64,000 nt of DNA, from positions 1-64,000 of the forward strand of contig NZ_JAAGOH010000016.1 in the NCBI RefSeq assembly GCF_010499455.1, given 5' to 3'. Below are positions 18,331 to 27,419 of this stretch, in pieces. Within the stretch, counting starts at the first letter, position 1, and each line of letters starts with the position of its first letter. The notes under the pieces are model-generated. The model made no database searches. It saw nothing but the letters and a program-made list of their open reading frames with translations, and was not told the origin of the DNA. Source of the DNA: Ideonella livida. GTDB lineage: Bacteria > Pseudomonadota > Gammaproteobacteria > Burkholderiales > Burkholderiaceae_C. The position numbers and the translations under genes were made by a program.

Positions 18331-19074
18331 ATGCTGCTGATCCCCGCGATCGACCTCAAAGACGGTCAATGTGTCCGCCTGGAACAGGGCGACATGAACG
18401 CTTCCACCACCTTTGGTCTGGACCCGGCCGCCATGGCGCGCCGCTGGATCGATGCGGGCGCCCGACGCCTGCATCTGGTGGACCTCAACGGTGCCTTTGC
18501 CGGCAAGCCCGTCAACGAGGCGGCCATCAAGGCCATCCTCGCCGAGGTGGGCGACGAGATTCCCGTCCAGTTGGGCGGCGGCATCCGCGACCTTGACACC
18601 ATCGAGCGCTACCTGGATGACGGCATCAGCTACGTCATCATCGGCACGGCGGCGGTCAAGAACCCCGGCTTTTTGCGTGATGCCTGCACCGCCTTTGGCG
18701 GACACATCATCGTGGGCCTGGACGCCAAGGACGGCAAGGTGGCCACCGACGGCTGGAGCAAGCTCACCGGCCACGAGGTGGTGGACCTGGCCCGCAAGTT
18801 CGAGGACTACGGCGTCGAAGGTGTCATCTACACCGACATTGGCCGCGATGGCATGCTCACCGGCATCAACATCGATGCCACCGTGAAGCTGGCCCAGGCC
18901 CTGTCGATTCCTGTCATCGCCTCGGGCGGCCTGTCCAACCTCAAGGACATCGAGGCCCTGTGCGCGGTGGAGCGCGAAGGCGTGGAGGGCGTGATCTGCG
19001 GTCGCAGCATCTACACCGGTGCGCTGGACTTCGCAGCCGGCCAAGCTTTGGCCGACGAGCTCAACGGCGCGTGA
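18331..19074 (+). CDS. hisA: ProFAR isomerase
   Basis: HisA (247 residues) is a TIM-barrel isomerase that opens the ribose of ProFAR to PRFAR. The two catalytic aspartates are in [14 protein letters not shown] near the N-terminus and in [10 protein letters not shown] in the second half. The duplicated phosphate-binding loops LGGGIRD and ASGGLSN are present. The start is set by the family N-terminus MLLIPAIDL; the frame is open upstream but only as a shadow of hisH. Confidence 0.96.
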   Translation: MLLIPAIDLKDGQCVRLEQGDMNASTTFGLDPAAMARRWIDAGARRLHLVDLNGAFAGKPVNEAAIKAILAEVGDEIPVQLGGGIRDLDTIERYLDDGISYVIIGTAAVKNPGFLRDACTAFGGHIIVGLDAKDGKVATDGWSKLTGHEVVDLARKFEDYGVEGVIYTDIGRDGMLTGINIDATVKLAQALSIPVIASGGLSNLKDIEALCAVEREGVEGVICGRSIYTGALDFAAGQALADELNGA

Positions 19075-19194
19075 TTGCTGCCGGCCAGGCCGCGCCTGCG
19101 CCGCGGCCTGCCTCCCCTGCGTCGCCCGGTGGCCTGGCCGTCCGGGCGACTCCGCTTCTTTCGGGCCTGCGCTGCGGGCGAACACCACCCCCAT

Positions 19195-19974
19195 ATGCTG
19201 GCCAAACGCATCATTCCCTGTCTCGATGTCACCGGCGGACGGGTCGTCAAGGGCGTCAATTTCGTTGAGCTGCGGGACGCCGGAGACCCGGTCGAGATCG
19301 CGGCCCGCTACAACGACCAGGGCGCCGACGAGCTGACTTTCCTGGACATCACCGCCACCAGCGACGGTCGTGACGTCATCCTGCACATCATCGAGGCGGT
19401 GGCCTCGCAGGTGTTCATCCCCTTGACCGTGGGCGGTGGCGTGCGCACCGTGGAAGATGTGCGCCGTCTCCTCAACGCGGGGGCGGACAAGGTGAGCTTC
19501 AACTCCGCCGCCGTGGCCAATCCGCAGGTCATTCGCGACGCCTCGGACAAATACGGCTCACAGGCCATCGTGGTGGCCATTGATGCCAAGCGCCGTGTGG
19601 GGGAAGACCTGGCGGCCAAGGGCCCGGGCTGGGACGTCTACACCCACGGCGGCCGTAAGAACATGCACATCGATGCCGTGGCCTGGGCGCGCCAAATGGC
19701 GGCGCTGGGGGCGGGCGAGATCCTGCTGACCAGCATGGACCGCGATGGCACGAAGATCGGTTTTGACCTGGAGCTGACCCGTGCTGTCAGCGATTCGGTG
19801 CCGGTGCCGGTGATCGCCTCCGGCGGTGTCGGCGCCCTCGAGCATCTCGTCGAGGGCGTCCAGGTGGGCGGCGCCGATGCCGTGCTGGCCGCCAGCATCT
19901 TCCACTACGGCACTTTCACCGTCGCCCAGGCCAAGGACACCCTGGCCCGCGCCGGCGTGCCGGTGCGTCGGTGA
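19195..19974 (+). CDS. hisF: Imidazole glycerol phosphate synthase, cyclase subunit
   Basis: HisF (259 residues) is the TIM-barrel cyclase partner of HisH and yields imidazoleglycerol phosphate and AICAR. Catalytic aspartates are in [14 protein letters not shown] and TSMDRDGTK; phosphate loops are VGGGVRT and ASGGVGA. It follows hisA after 120 bp. Its TGA overlaps a GTG that can start rsmD. In most relatives hisI and hisE come next; here they are absent. Confidence 0.97.
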   Translation: MLAKRIIPCLDVTGGRVVKGVNFVELRDAGDPVEIAARYNDQGADELTFLDITATSDGRDVILHIIEAVASQVFIPLTVGGGVRTVEDVRRLLNAGADKVSFNSAAVANPQVIRDASDKYGSQAIVVAIDAKRRVGEDLAAKGPGWDVYTHGGRKNMHIDAVAWARQMAALGAGEILLTSMDRDGTKIGFDLELTRAVSDSVPVPVIASGGVGALEHLVEGVQVGGADAVLAASIFHYGTFTVAQAKDTLARAGVPVRR

Positions 19975-20603
19975 TCGCCCGCGGCGGCACCCGGGGCGCG
20001 GCTGGCGGCGTTCCCACTGCCGTGGGTGAGCGTGGTGCGCCGCGCATGGCGCCTCGGCAGGTCCGCATCATTGGTGGACAGCTGAGGCGCAGTGTGCTGC
20101 CGGTGGCCGACAAGCCCGGCCTGCGGCCCACGCCAGACCGGCTGCGCGAGACCCTGTTCAACTGGCTTGGTCAAGACCTGACCGGTTGGCGGGTGCTTGA
20201 CGCCTTCGCCGGCTCCGGGGCCCTGGGCTTTGAGGCCGCCTCGCGCGGCGCTGCACAGGTGCTGCTGCTGGAGCAGGATGTGGAGCTTGCGCGATCCCTC
20301 AACGCCTCGCGTGAGCGCCTGAAGGTCGGTGACACCCTGCAGGTGTTGCGCACCGATGCGCTCGGCTGGTTACGCGCCGCGCCGGCGGCCAGCCGCGAGC
20401 TGGTGTTGTTGGATCCCCCCTTCGCCGCCGGCTTCGGTCCGGCTGCAGTGGCGGCCTCGGCGCCGCTGCTGGTTCCTGGCGGCCTGCTGTACCTGGAGTC
20501 GGGCTCACCCTATGACGGCCCGGTGCCCGCAGGCCTGAGCGTCTGGCGGCAGGGCCGCGCCGGCGCCGTGCATGCCGTGCTCTGGCGGCGTGGGGACGCG
20601 TGA
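19971..20603 (+). CDS. rsmD: 16S rRNA (guanine(966)-N2)-methyltransferase
   Basis: RsmD methylates the 2-amino group of G966 in 16S rRNA. The core begins with [16 protein letters not shown]. The SAM-binding motif is [19 protein letters not shown] and the catalytic motif is [10 protein letters not shown]. From the GTG at 19971, which overlaps the hisF stop (GTGA), the protein has 210 residues, with a 25-residue Gly/Arg/Ala-rich N-terminal addition. An ATG at 20046 (MAPRQVRII) would give a family-length protein. The overlap favours translational coupling to hisF, but the start is not settled. Confidence 0.88.
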   Translation: MIARGGTRGAAGGVPTAVGERGAPRMAPRQVRIIGGQLRRSVLPVADKPGLRPTPDRLRETLFNWLGQDLTGWRVLDAFAGSGALGFEAASRGAAQVLLLEQDVELARSLNASRERLKVGDTLQVLRTDALGWLRAAPAASRELVLLDPPFAAGFGPAAVAASAPLLVPGGLLYLESGSPYDGPVPAGLSVWRQGRAGAVHAVLWRRGDA

Positions 20604-20720
20604 GGCAACCAGGGCCGCCGAAGCGCCCGCGTGTCCTACCCGCCCCCGCGGGCCCGGGCCTGCCAAGGGCGACCCACGGCACAGCCGCCACGCGCCCATT
20701 CCTGTGAGGAGATCCTAGAC

Positions 20721-21227
20721 ATGAGCATCCAGCGACCGGTGATCGCCGTCTACCCGGGCACCTTCGATCCCATCACCCTGGGGCACCAGGACCTGATCCG
20801 CCGCGCCAGCGGGCTGTTTGACCGTCTTATCTTGGCGGTGGCCGCCGGTCATCACAAGAAGACCATGTTCAATCTGCCTGAGCGTTTGGAGATGGCCCGG
20901 GAGGTCAGCGCCGAGCATGGCAACGTGGAGGTGGAGGAGTTCAGCGGGCTGCTGCGCGACTTCGTGGTTGGCCGGGGCGGCAAGGTCGTGGTGCGTGGGC
21001 TGCGTGCCGTGAGCGACTTTGAGTACGAGTTCCAGATGGCGGGCATGAACCGCCAGCTGATGCCGGAGGTGGAAACCATTTTTCTCACGCCCGGCGACAG
21101 CTACCAGTTTGTCAGCAGCACCTTCATGCGCGAGATCGCCACCTTGGGCGGTGATGTTTCCAAGTTCGTGGCACCCTGCGTGCTCGCGCGTCTGAAGGCG
21201 CGCGTGGCGCAGAACGCGGCTCGCTGA
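20721..21227 (+). CDS. coaD: Phosphopantetheine adenylyltransferase
   Basis: CoaD (168 residues) transfers AMP from ATP to 4'-phosphopantetheine, the penultimate step of coenzyme A synthesis. The nucleotidyltransferase motif is [12 protein letters not shown] with His22. Further conserved parts are [21 protein letters not shown] and the ATP-binding [10 protein letters not shown] good ribosome-binding site, GAGGAG, is 10-15 nt upstream. The rsmD-coaD-ferredoxin order is common in betaproteobacteria and probably forms one unit here. Confidence 0.96.
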   Translation: MSIQRPVIAVYPGTFDPITLGHQDLIRRASGLFDRLILAVAAGHHKKTMFNLPERLEMAREVSAEHGNVEVEEFSGLLRDFVVGRGGKVVVRGLRAVSDFEYEFQMAGMNRQLMPEVETIFLTPGDSYQFVSSTFMREIATLGGDVSKFVAPCVLARLKARVAQNAAR

Positions 21228-21253
21228 GCGACTCCGCGTGGCGTCCACCCTGA

Positions 21254-21571
<318 letters not shown>

Positions 21572-21614
21572 AGACGGCGGTTGGCGCCAGCGGGCGGCCG
21601 GCAGCGGCCGGACG

Positions 21615-22130
21615 TCAGGGCGACGTCTCGGTCGACTTTGACCCCTTGGACCGCTTGGCCCCTTTGGACGGGAACTGCGCGCAGTATTCCCGCTTGCGGT
21701 CCGACCAGCGTGGTTGGCCCTTGCGCCAGGGTCTGCAGTCGGTCAGGCGGTCGTCCTGCGCCTCGGGCAGCCGCAGGCCGGCGGGCTCGCGCTGCTGCTG
21801 CCTCAGGGCGTCCTTTTCCCGTTGACGCCGTTCCTGCTGCAGGCGTCCGGCCCGCTGGGCTTCTTCCTGGGCGCGTGAGGCGGCTTCCTCTCGAACCGAT
21901 TCGCTGGGCGTTTCTGGACGAATCTTCAGGGGTGCGCCTGTGGCGCAGGGTTCTGATTGGTAGCCGTTGCCGCAGCGGTAGACCGTGGCGCTCTCCTGTG
22001 CCCCGCCGGCGGCGGGCAGCAGTGCCAGCGCCGCGGCCAGGGCGGCCGTGCCCCAACGCCCTCTGGCCGCGCCTGCTCCCTGGCTGTGGTGTCCGACGGG
22101 TTGCACAGGAGGGGGCGCGCGAAAGGGCAT
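21615..22130 (-). CDS. Exported DUF4124-like protein
   Basis: This 171-residue protein starts one base after the pth stop codon (TGA-C-ATG), suggesting translational coupling. A long polar N-terminus leads to a hydrophobic helix (TAALAAALALLPAAGGA) that acts as a signal peptide. The motif TVYRCGNGYQSEPCATGAPL resembles the Cys-containing N-terminal motif of DUF4124 proteins. After that come an Arg/Gln/Glu-rich helix, probably a coiled coil, and a second cysteine pair (TDCRPW and EYCAQFP). The function is unknown; a periplasmic location is inferred. Confidence 0.65.
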   Translation of the reverse strand: MPFRAPPPVQPVGHHSQGAGAARGRWGTAALAAALALLPAAGGAQESATVYRCGNGYQSEPCATGAPLKIRPETPSESVREEAASRAQEEAQRAGRLQQERRQREKDALRQQQREPAGLRLPEAQDDRLTDCRPWRKGQPRWSDRKREYCAQFPSKGAKRSKGSKSTETSP

Positions 22131-22131
22131 G

Positions 22132-22785
22132 TCAGGGCTCCGGGGCGGATGGGATGCCGGTGGGGGCGGGGGCAGACCGTGCCCCGGCCGCCGGGGCAGG
22201 TTTGTGGGGGCGCTGGGGCCGAGCATGGATGGCCAGCAGGGCCTTGTCCATCGCCCCGTCCAGCATCCAGTCCAGCGTTTTCAGCGTGTCCTCGATGTTG
22301 CGCGAGATCGCCTCGCGCTCTTCGGCTGGCGGCTTGCGCAGCACATAGCCGGCCACTTCCGCCCGATGGCCGGGATGGCCGATGCCCAGTCTCAGCCGCC
22401 AGAACGCGGGGGTGCCCAACTGGGCTTGGATGTCCTTCAAACCGTTGTGGCCTGCCGCACTGCCTCCTTGCTTGAGCTTGGCCTGTCCGGGCGGCAGGTC
22501 CAGCTCGTCATGCACCACCAGGATCTCCTCGGGCTGGATCTTGAAGAACCGGGCCAGCGGGGCCACGGACTTGCCGGAGAGGTTCATGTAGGTCATGGGC
22601 TGGAGCAGCCACACCGGCCCGGGGCCGCGGTTGGCCCGGGCGACCAGGCCGTGATAAGCCCGATCCGGTGCCAAGTGGGCGCCCAGGCGCCGCGCGGCTT
22701 CGTCCACCCACCAGAAACCGGCGTTGTGCCGGGTGTCTTCGTATTCCGTCCCGGGATTGCCCAGGCCCACGATCAATCGGATCAT
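22132..22785 (-). CDS. pth: Peptidyl-tRNA hydrolase
   Basis: Pth (217 residues) recycles peptidyl-tRNAs released early from ribosomes. The N-terminal [21 protein letters not shown] holds Asn10 and the catalytic His20. [22 protein letters not shown] and [15 protein letters not shown] are also intact. The C-terminus has an extra Pro/Ala-rich tail of about 25 residues beyond the usual end. Downstream is the one-base-spaced exported protein gene. In many relatives pth follows rplY, but here argP separates them. Confidence 0.96.
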   Translation of the reverse strand: MIRLIVGLGNPGTEYEDTRHNAGFWWVDEAARRLGAHLAPDRAYHGLVARANRGPGPVWLLQPMTYMNLSGKSVAPLARFFKIQPEEILVVHDELDLPPGQAKLKQGGSAAGHNGLKDIQAQLGTPAFWRLRLGIGHPGHRAEVAGYVLRKPPAEEREAISRNIEDTLKTLDWMLDGAMDKALLAIHARPQRPHKPAPAAGARSAPAPTGIPSAPEP

Positions 22786-22792
22786 GCCGGCG

Positions 22793-22798
22793 ATTATC
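22793..22798 (-). promoter_or_regulatory. -10-like GATAAT close to the pth start
   Basis: On the minus strand GATAAT ends 7 nt before the pth ATG with no Shine-Dalgarno sequence between. The ten bases GATAATCGCC are identical to those before bolA at the same distance. A leaderless pth mRNA is the simplest reading. Confidence 0.4.
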
Positions 22799-23765
22799 CC
22801 GCCGCCCGCGCCTCAGGCTGCCGCAGTGCAGCGTGCGCGCCCTGCGCCAGGGCCTGTCCCAGCTGATCCAGCAGGCTGGGGCTGGGCGCGTCGGCGCCCG
22901 GTGTGGAGGGGCAGGCATCGTCCGCGCCGCCCAGCCGCCAGTGGTGCCAGTACAGCGCCACGTCGATCCAGACCTCCGGCCGTACCGGGGCCAGTTCCTC
23001 GCGCTGGATCAGTGGCTGGGCCAGTAACTCGGGCAGCACGGCAATGCCCCAGCCCATGACCGCGGCACGTGCCCCCGCCTCGCTGCTGGGCACAAAGCGC
23101 TCCCGAAGACGGGGTTGGCGAACGCCAAAGGCCCGGCTGACCCACTGTGCCTGCATGTCGTCCTTGCGGTTGAACACGATGAAGGGCACTTGGCTGAAGT
23201 TTCCGGCATGCAGACCCTGGGAGACCTGGCGACTCAGGAACAGGGGGCTCGCCACCGCGACGTAGCGCATGGCCCCCAGGGCCTGGCAGCCGCAGCCGCG
23301 CAGGGCCTGGGCGACCGTGGTGACACAGCCCAGGACCTCGCCTTGACGCAGCCGGTCGTGGGTAAAGTCCTGATCATCGACCACCAACTCCAACGAGAAC
23401 CCCTGCCGCTGACCCTGGTGCACCAGAGGGTCCAGGGCTGGTAGCACCCAAGTGGCCAGGCTGTCGGCGTTGACCGCGATGGGCAGCCGCTCCTCGCGTT
23501 GCAGGCTGGCCCCCAGTTCCCGGGCCGCATCGGCGCGCAAGCCTTGCAGTTGCCGGGCGTAGCGCAGCAGCACCTTGCCCGGTTCCGTCAGTTGCAGGGG
23601 GCGGGAACGCACGACCAGCAGGTGGCCCACCTCGGTTTCCAGGCTGCGCAGCCGCTGGGAGACCGCCGACTGCGTGATGCTCAGCAATTGGGCTGCGCGT
23701 TCAAAGCTGCCGGCCTCTGCCAGCGCGGCTAAGCAGTCCAGGCCCGCGGGGTCCAGCAGGTTCAT
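22794..23765 (-). CDS. argP: LysR-family regulator ArgP/IciA
   Basis: This 323-residue LysR-type regulator has an N-terminal winged helix ([35 protein letters not shown], residues 9-43). Its ligand domain is typical of Arg[41 protein letters not shown] and [11 protein letters not shown]. ArgP proteins sense lysine and arginine and usually control the exporter argO/lysE, often a divergent neighbour. No lysE gene is next to it here, so its target must lie elsewhere. The C-terminus has a short Ala-rich extension. Confidence 0.88.
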   Translation of the reverse strand: MNLLDPAGLDCLAALAEAGSFERAAQLLSITQSAVSQRLRSLETEVGHLLVVRSRPLQLTEPGKVLLRYARQLQGLRADAARELGASLQREERLPIAVNADSLATWVLPALDPLVHQGQRQGFSLELVVDDQDFTHDRLRQGEVLGCVTTVAQALRGCGCQALGAMRYVAVASPLFLSRQVSQGLHAGNFSQVPFIVFNRKDDMQAQWVSRAFGVRQPRLRERFVPSSEAGARAAVMGWGIAVLPELLAQPLIQREELAPVRPEVWIDVALYWHHWRLGGADDACPSTPGADAPSPSLLDQLGQALAQGAHAALRQPEARAAG

Positions 23766-23844
23766 CGGGGGGTCTCGACCAGGGGGAGGCGTTCAAGCGT
23801 CAGCACGTGGCCTCCACTGTAAGCTGCGGGCCGACCCGGAAACG

Positions 23845-23870
23845 ACAAACCCCGCCGAAGCGGGGTTTGT
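23845..23870 (-). terminator. Rho-independent terminator of rplY
   Basis: An 11-bp perfect stem (ACAAACCCCGC pairing with GCGGGGTTTGT) with a 4-nt loop lies 80 nt after the rplY stop. On the minus strand it is followed by a T-containing run (GTTTGTCGTTT). Confidence 0.8.
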
Positions 23871-23950
23871 TCATCTTGGTGCACGCCGGCCGGAAGCACC
23901 GGCTCGGCCGTGAAGGCGTGGCGCCAGCATTGGTGGCTGGCGCCCGGGCA

Positions 23951-24580
23951 TCACTTCTTGCCCTTGCCCTTGCCCTTGCCCTTGTCGGCAGTGGCCACCG
24001 GGGCGGCCACGATTTCCTCTTCAACCTTGGGCTCGCCCACGGTCACGATCACCGGGTTGATCGTGCCATGCTTGACGCGCTTCACGCCTTCCGGCAGCAC
24101 CACGTCAGAAGCGTGCAGCGACTTGCCACGCACCAGACCAGACAGGTCCACAGCGATGAACTCAGGCAGTTCCACAGCCAAGCAGTCCACTTCGATTTCG
24201 GTGGCGGTGTGGCTGATCACGCACTTGTCGGTCTTGACGGCCGGCGAGTTCTCTTCGCCGGAGTAGTGCAGCGGAACCTTCTTGTGCAGGCGGGTGGTGT
24301 TGTCCACGCGCTGGAAGTCCACGTGCAGCACCAGCGGCTTGTACGCGTGCATCTGGAAGTCGCGCAGCAGGACCTTCTCGACCTTGCCGTTGAGTTCCAT
24401 CTCCAGCAGCGACGAGTGGAAGGCTTCCTTCTTCAGGGCGAAGAACAGGGCGTTGTGGTCGAGCTCGATCATCACAGGCTCACCGGCACCGAAGACGATA
24501 CCCGGAACCTTGCCGGCCACGCGCAGGCGGCGGCTCGCTCCGGTCCCCTGCAGCTTGCGCTCAAAAGCGACGAATTTCAT
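23951..24580 (-). CDS. rplY: 50S ribosomal protein L25 (Ctc form)
   Basis: This is the two-domain L25/Ctc form (209 residues). The N-terminal L25 domain (residues 1-95) binds 5S rRNA and includes [19 protein letters not shown] and [23 protein letters not shown]. The C-terminal TL5 domain includes [17 protein letters not shown] and [10 protein letters not shown]. The protein ends in a run of Lys-Gly dipeptides ([10 protein letters not shown]). The ATG follows an AGGAGA ribosome-binding site. Terminators stand both before it (after prs) and after it, so rplY is probably transcribed alone. Confidence 0.97.
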   Translation of the reverse strand: MKFVAFERKLQGTGASRRLRVAGKVPGIVFGAGEPVMIELDHNALFFALKKEAFHSSLLEMELNGKVEKVLLRDFQMHAYKPLVLHVDFQRVDNTTRLHKKVPLHYSGEENSPAVKTDKCVISHTATEIEVDCLAVELPEFIAVDLSGLVRGKSLHASDVVLPEGVKRVKHGTINPVIVTVGEPKVEEEIVAAPVATADKGKGKGKGKK

Positions 24581-24643
24581 GACTCTCTCCTGGAGTGTGG
24601 ACGCCCGCGACCAAGCGTCCGTGAAGGGCGGACAGGCCGCCAG

Positions 24644-24668
24644 AAAAACGCCGGGCCCAGGCCCGGCG
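24644..24668 (-). terminator. Rho-independent terminator of prs
   Basis: A strong stem (CGCCGGGCC with GGCCCGGCG, 2-nt loop) is followed on the minus strand by TTTTT, 42 nt after the prs stop. This is the best-formed intrinsic terminator in the window and should separate prs from rplY. Confidence 0.9.
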
Positions 24669-24709
24669 GTGTCGAGGGGGAAGCACCGGAAGTGCCCCCC
24701 GCCCGGAAA

Positions 24710-25672
24710 TCAGAAGTTGTTGTTCTGCTCGGCAAACAGCGAGGTGACCGATTCGCCGTCCGAGATGCGCCGGATGGTCTCGGCGAACAGGAAGGCCACC
24801 GACAACTGGCGCACCTTCTTGCAGGCCTTGCCGGCCTCACTCAGCGGGATGGTGTTGGTGATCACCACTTCGTCCAGCGCCGACTTCTCGATCCGCTCGA
24901 TGGCCGGACCGGAGAACACCGCGTGGGTGCAGTAGGCATACACATGCTTGGCGCCGCGGTCCTTGAGCACCTCGGCCGCCTTGACCAGCGTGCCGGCGGT
25001 ATCGATCATGTCGTCCATGATCACGCAGTTGCGGCCCTCGATTTCGCCGATGATGTGCATCACTTCGGACACATTGGCCTTGGGGCGGCGCTTGTCGATG
25101 ATGGCCAGGTCGCAGCCCAGCTGCTTGGCCAACGCGCGGGCGCGCACCACGCCACCCACGTCAGGCGATACCACCACCAGATCCTTGTAGGCTTTGGCCT
25201 TCAGGTCGGTCAGCAGCACCGGGCTGGCGTAGATGTTGTCGACCGGGATGTCGAAGAAGCCCTGAATCTGGTCGGCGTGCAGGTCCATGGTCAGGACACG
25301 TTCGACGCCGACGGTCTCGAGCAGGTTGGCGACGACCTTGGCCGAGATCGGCACGCGGGTAGAACGCGGGCGGCGGTCTTGGCGGGCATAGCCGAAGTAG
25401 GGGATCACGGCGGTGATGCGGCGGGCGCTGGCGCGCTTGAGGGCATCGACCATGATCAGCAGTTCCATCAGGTTCTCATTCGTCGGGGCGCAGGTGGACT
25501 GCACGACGAAGACGTCTCGGGCGCGGACGTTCTGTTGGACTTCGACGGTGACTTCGCCGTCAGAGAAGCGGCCGATGGACGCCTTGCCCAGTTCTGCCCC
25601 CAGGTGAGAAGCGATCTCACGGGCCAGGACGGGGTTGGCGTTGCCGGTGAAGAGGACGGTGTTGAACAGCAC
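24710..25672 (-). CDS. prs: Ribose-phosphate pyrophosphokinase
   Basis: Prs makes PRPP from ribose 5-phosphate and ATP, feeding histidine, purine, pyrimidine and NAD synthesis. Conserved segments are [67 protein letters not shown] and the PRPP loop [13 protein letters not shown]. The start chosen is a GTG at 25672 with GGAG 8 nt upstream, giving 320 residues. A GTG at 25705 would add 11 residues but has no ribosome-binding site. It follows ispE and tRNA-Gln on the same strand, behind a hairpin. Confidence 0.95.
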   Translation of the reverse strand: MLFNTVLFTGNANPVLAREIASHLGAELGKASIGRFSDGEVTVEVQQNVRARDVFVVQSTCAPTNENLMELLIMVDALKRASARRITAVIPYFGYARQDRRPRSTRVPISAKVVANLLETVGVERVLTMDLHADQIQGFFDIPVDNIYASPVLLTDLKAKAYKDLVVVSPDVGGVVRARALAKQLGCDLAIIDKRRPKANVSEVMHIIGEIEGRNCVIMDDMIDTAGTLVKAAEVLKDRGAKHVYAYCTHAVFSGPAIERIEKSALDEVVITNTIPLSEAGKACKKVRQLSVAFLFAETIRRISDGESVTSLFAEQNNNF

Positions 25673-25725
25673 GTCAGGAACTCCGGATCTTGGGCTGACC
25701 GACACGGGGCCGACCCAGCAAACAA

Positions 25726-25750
25726 CAATGCGGCCCTTTAGGCCGCATTG
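25726..25750 (-). terminator. Hairpin between tRNA-Gln and prs (terminator or attenuator)
   Basis: A 10-bp perfect stem (CAATGCGGCC with GGCCGCATTG) and 5-nt loop is followed on the minus strand by TTGTTTG. It lies 46 nt past the tRNA 3' end and 53 nt before the prs start. It may end the ispE-tRNA transcript or partly attenuate read-through into prs. Confidence 0.65.
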
Positions 25751-25795
25751 ATTGGAAGGTCAGCGCGGTCTGTGACTCACGCTTCTACAGTGATT

Positions 25796-25872
25796 TGGCA
25801 GGGGAGGAAGGACTCGAACCCTCGCATGTCGGAATCAAAATCCGATGCCTTGACCAACTTGGCGACTCCCCT
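25796..25872 (-). tRNA. tRNA-Gln (anticodon TTG)
   Basis: The minus strand folds as a full tRNA. The 7-bp acceptor stem AGGGGAG pairs with CTCCCCT, followed by G73 and an encoded CCA. The anticodon stem TCGGA/TCCGA encloses TTTTGAT, giving anticodon TTG (Gln, UUG). The T-arm carries GGTTCGAGTCC. The gene sits 38 nt after the ispE stop, at the edge of an AT-richer stretch. Confidence 0.95.
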
Positions 25873-25910
25873 ACACTGGAAGTTTGCATTCACAAACTCC
25901 CGAAACCTCT

Positions 25911-26828
25911 TTAGGTTGACCAAGCTTCCAAAGGATGCCTAGTCAAACTGCGACACCAGCATTCAACCCAGCCATCTGGCCATAAGCCAGAATTTGAGAC
26001 CGCTACTTGTTTGCTTGCGACGCTTTCAGGAACTGCAGAAAAAACTGCACTACCTGAGCCACTCATTCTAGCATTTCCGTGAAGCCTGTCAAGCGTTTTC
26101 GCTGCAATTTTCACTTCGGGGCACAGAGCTTCTGTGGCGCACTGCAGATCGTTGCGACCCCACATGACGTGCCATTTGTTGATGGCGGTGCCTGCCGGGC
26201 CTGCAACACCACCTAAAGCGATGGACTGCAGCAAGCCCTCTACTATAGCAGGAGAAGTGTTTCTTGTGACAAGGGGGTGGCTAAAGATTTTTGCGGTCTC
26301 CGCGCTCGCCGGCGGTTTGACCACATGAAAGTGCAGGGGCTGCAGGTCCACGGGGTGCAGGATTTCGCCAATGCCTTCCACGATGGCGTTGCGTCCGCCC
26401 AGGAAGAAGGGAACGTCCGCGCCAAGCGTCAGGCCGAGGGCCAGCAGGCGCTGGCGCGGCCAATTCAGCCCCCAGAGTCGATTCAGGCCCAGCAGCACGG
26501 TGGCGGCGTCGGAGCTGCCGCCACCCAGGCCGGCGCCCCATGGCACGCGCTTGTCCAGGTGGATGTCGGCTCCCCATTGGCAGCCGCTGGCGTGCTGCAG
26601 CGCGCGGGCTGCCTTCAGGCAGAGGTCGTCCGCCGGCAGGCCAGGGCCGATGTCGTGCCTCAACAGCCGGCCGTCGGCGCGGCGCTCCAGGTGGATCTGG
26701 TCCGCCCAGTCGATGAGCACGAACAACGACTGCAGCAGGTGGTAGCCGTCGGCGCGCCGACCGGTGACGTGCAGAAAAAGGTTGAGCTTGGCCGGGGCAG
26801 GGAGGTCGTGGAGGGCTCGAAGGCTCAT
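25911..26828 (-). CDS. ispE: 4-diphosphocytidyl-2-C-methyl-D-erythritol kinase
   Basis: IspE (305 residues) is a GHMP kinase of the MEP isoprenoid pathway. Motifs are PAPAKLNLFLHVTGRRADGYH at the N-terminus, the ATP loop VPWGAGLGGGSSDAA, and the C-terminal ARMSGSGSAVFSAV. GRNDLQCATEALCPEV is also present, so the protein looks complete. Codons after about residue 178 (bases below 26,295) are clearly AT-richer (lines of 45-58% GC against about 68% in the 5' part). This points to a mosaic gene whose 3' third came from another source. It follows lolB by 48 bp. Confidence 0.93.
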   Translation of the reverse strand: MSLRALHDLPAPAKLNLFLHVTGRRADGYHLLQSLFVLIDWADQIHLERRADGRLLRHDIGPGLPADDLCLKAARALQHASGCQWGADIHLDKRVPWGAGLGGGSSDAATVLLGLNRLWGLNWPRQRLLALGLTLGADVPFFLGGRNAIVEGIGEILHPVDLQPLHFHVVKPPASAETAKIFSHPLVTRNTSPAIVEGLLQSIALGGVAGPAGTAINKWHVMWGRNDLQCATEALCPEVKIAAKTLDRLHGNARMSGSGSAVFSAVPESVASKQVAVSNSGLWPDGWVECWCRSLTRHPLEAWST

Positions 26829-26876
26829 GTGGGGCGCCGCGCGCGTGAAACAGAAGAAGGTCGGGAGGAGGAGCGC

Positions 26877-27419
26877 TCAGCGGTCGAGCCGAACCCTCAG
26901 CACGATGTGCGGTGATTGGGCACGCTCTGCACGCCAGATGCCCTGCTCGCGCCAGCCTTGCAGGAAGATCCGCCAGCCGAGTTGCTCGAAGCCTTCGTCG
27001 CTGCCTTCGGGGGCGGTTTCGTGGGGCGAGCCAGGCCATGGACGTCCGCTCAGCCAATCGGGTAGGGCCTGGAGGGGCACATCCTCGCCCAGAGCGGCGA
27101 GGGACAGGTCTGCGAGGCTGGCGTGTCGATGCAGGCCGTCGCGAGTCACCAGCAACGCGCCGTGGGGGTCCCAGCGCGCGTCTGCCAAGACCTGTCCCAG
27201 CGGACTGAGCAGGCGCAGACGGCCAGCGTCGGCTTGCCCTTGGAGTTCAAAGCTGGCGCTCAATGACTGGGCGGGCCGCTGTTCCCCTGCGTCCACCTTG
27301 AGCGCCAGGCGGCCGGAGAGCAAGGGGGCGCTGTGGCGTGGCGTGGTGGTGCAAGCGGTCAGGCTGGTGGCGGCCAGGCACACGGCGGCGCGCAGCAGAC
27401 GTCGGCGGCAGGCCGTCAC
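26877..27419 (-). CDS. lolB: Outer-membrane lipoprotein insertion protein LolB
   Basis: LolB (180 residues) receives lipoproteins from LolA and places them in the outer membrane. The signal peptide ends in the lipobox SLTAC, giving lipidated Cys23. The body has the LolB pattern: LLSGRLALKVD, SASFELQG, GRLRLLSPLGQVLADARWDP, LPDWLSGRPWPG and the closing HIVLRVRLD. It starts with GTG, which overlaps the TGA of the preceding TPR gene. In betaproteobacteria the TPR-lolB-ispE-prs order is conserved. Confidence 0.9.
   Translation of the reverse strand: MTACRRRLLRAAVCLAATSLTACTTTPRHSAPLLSGRLALKVDAGEQRPAQSLSASFELQGQADAGRLRLLSPLGQVLADARWDPHGALLVTRDGLHRHASLADLSLAALGEDVPLQALPDWLSGRPWPGSPHETAPEGSDEGFEQLGWRIFLQGWREQGIWRAERAQSPHIVLRVRLDR

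Noticed and set aside
25796-26300. Integrated element with attachment sites at tRNA-Gln
   Set aside because: The AT-rich stretch suggests transfer, but no integrase gene and no direct repeat of the tRNA 3' end was seen nearby.
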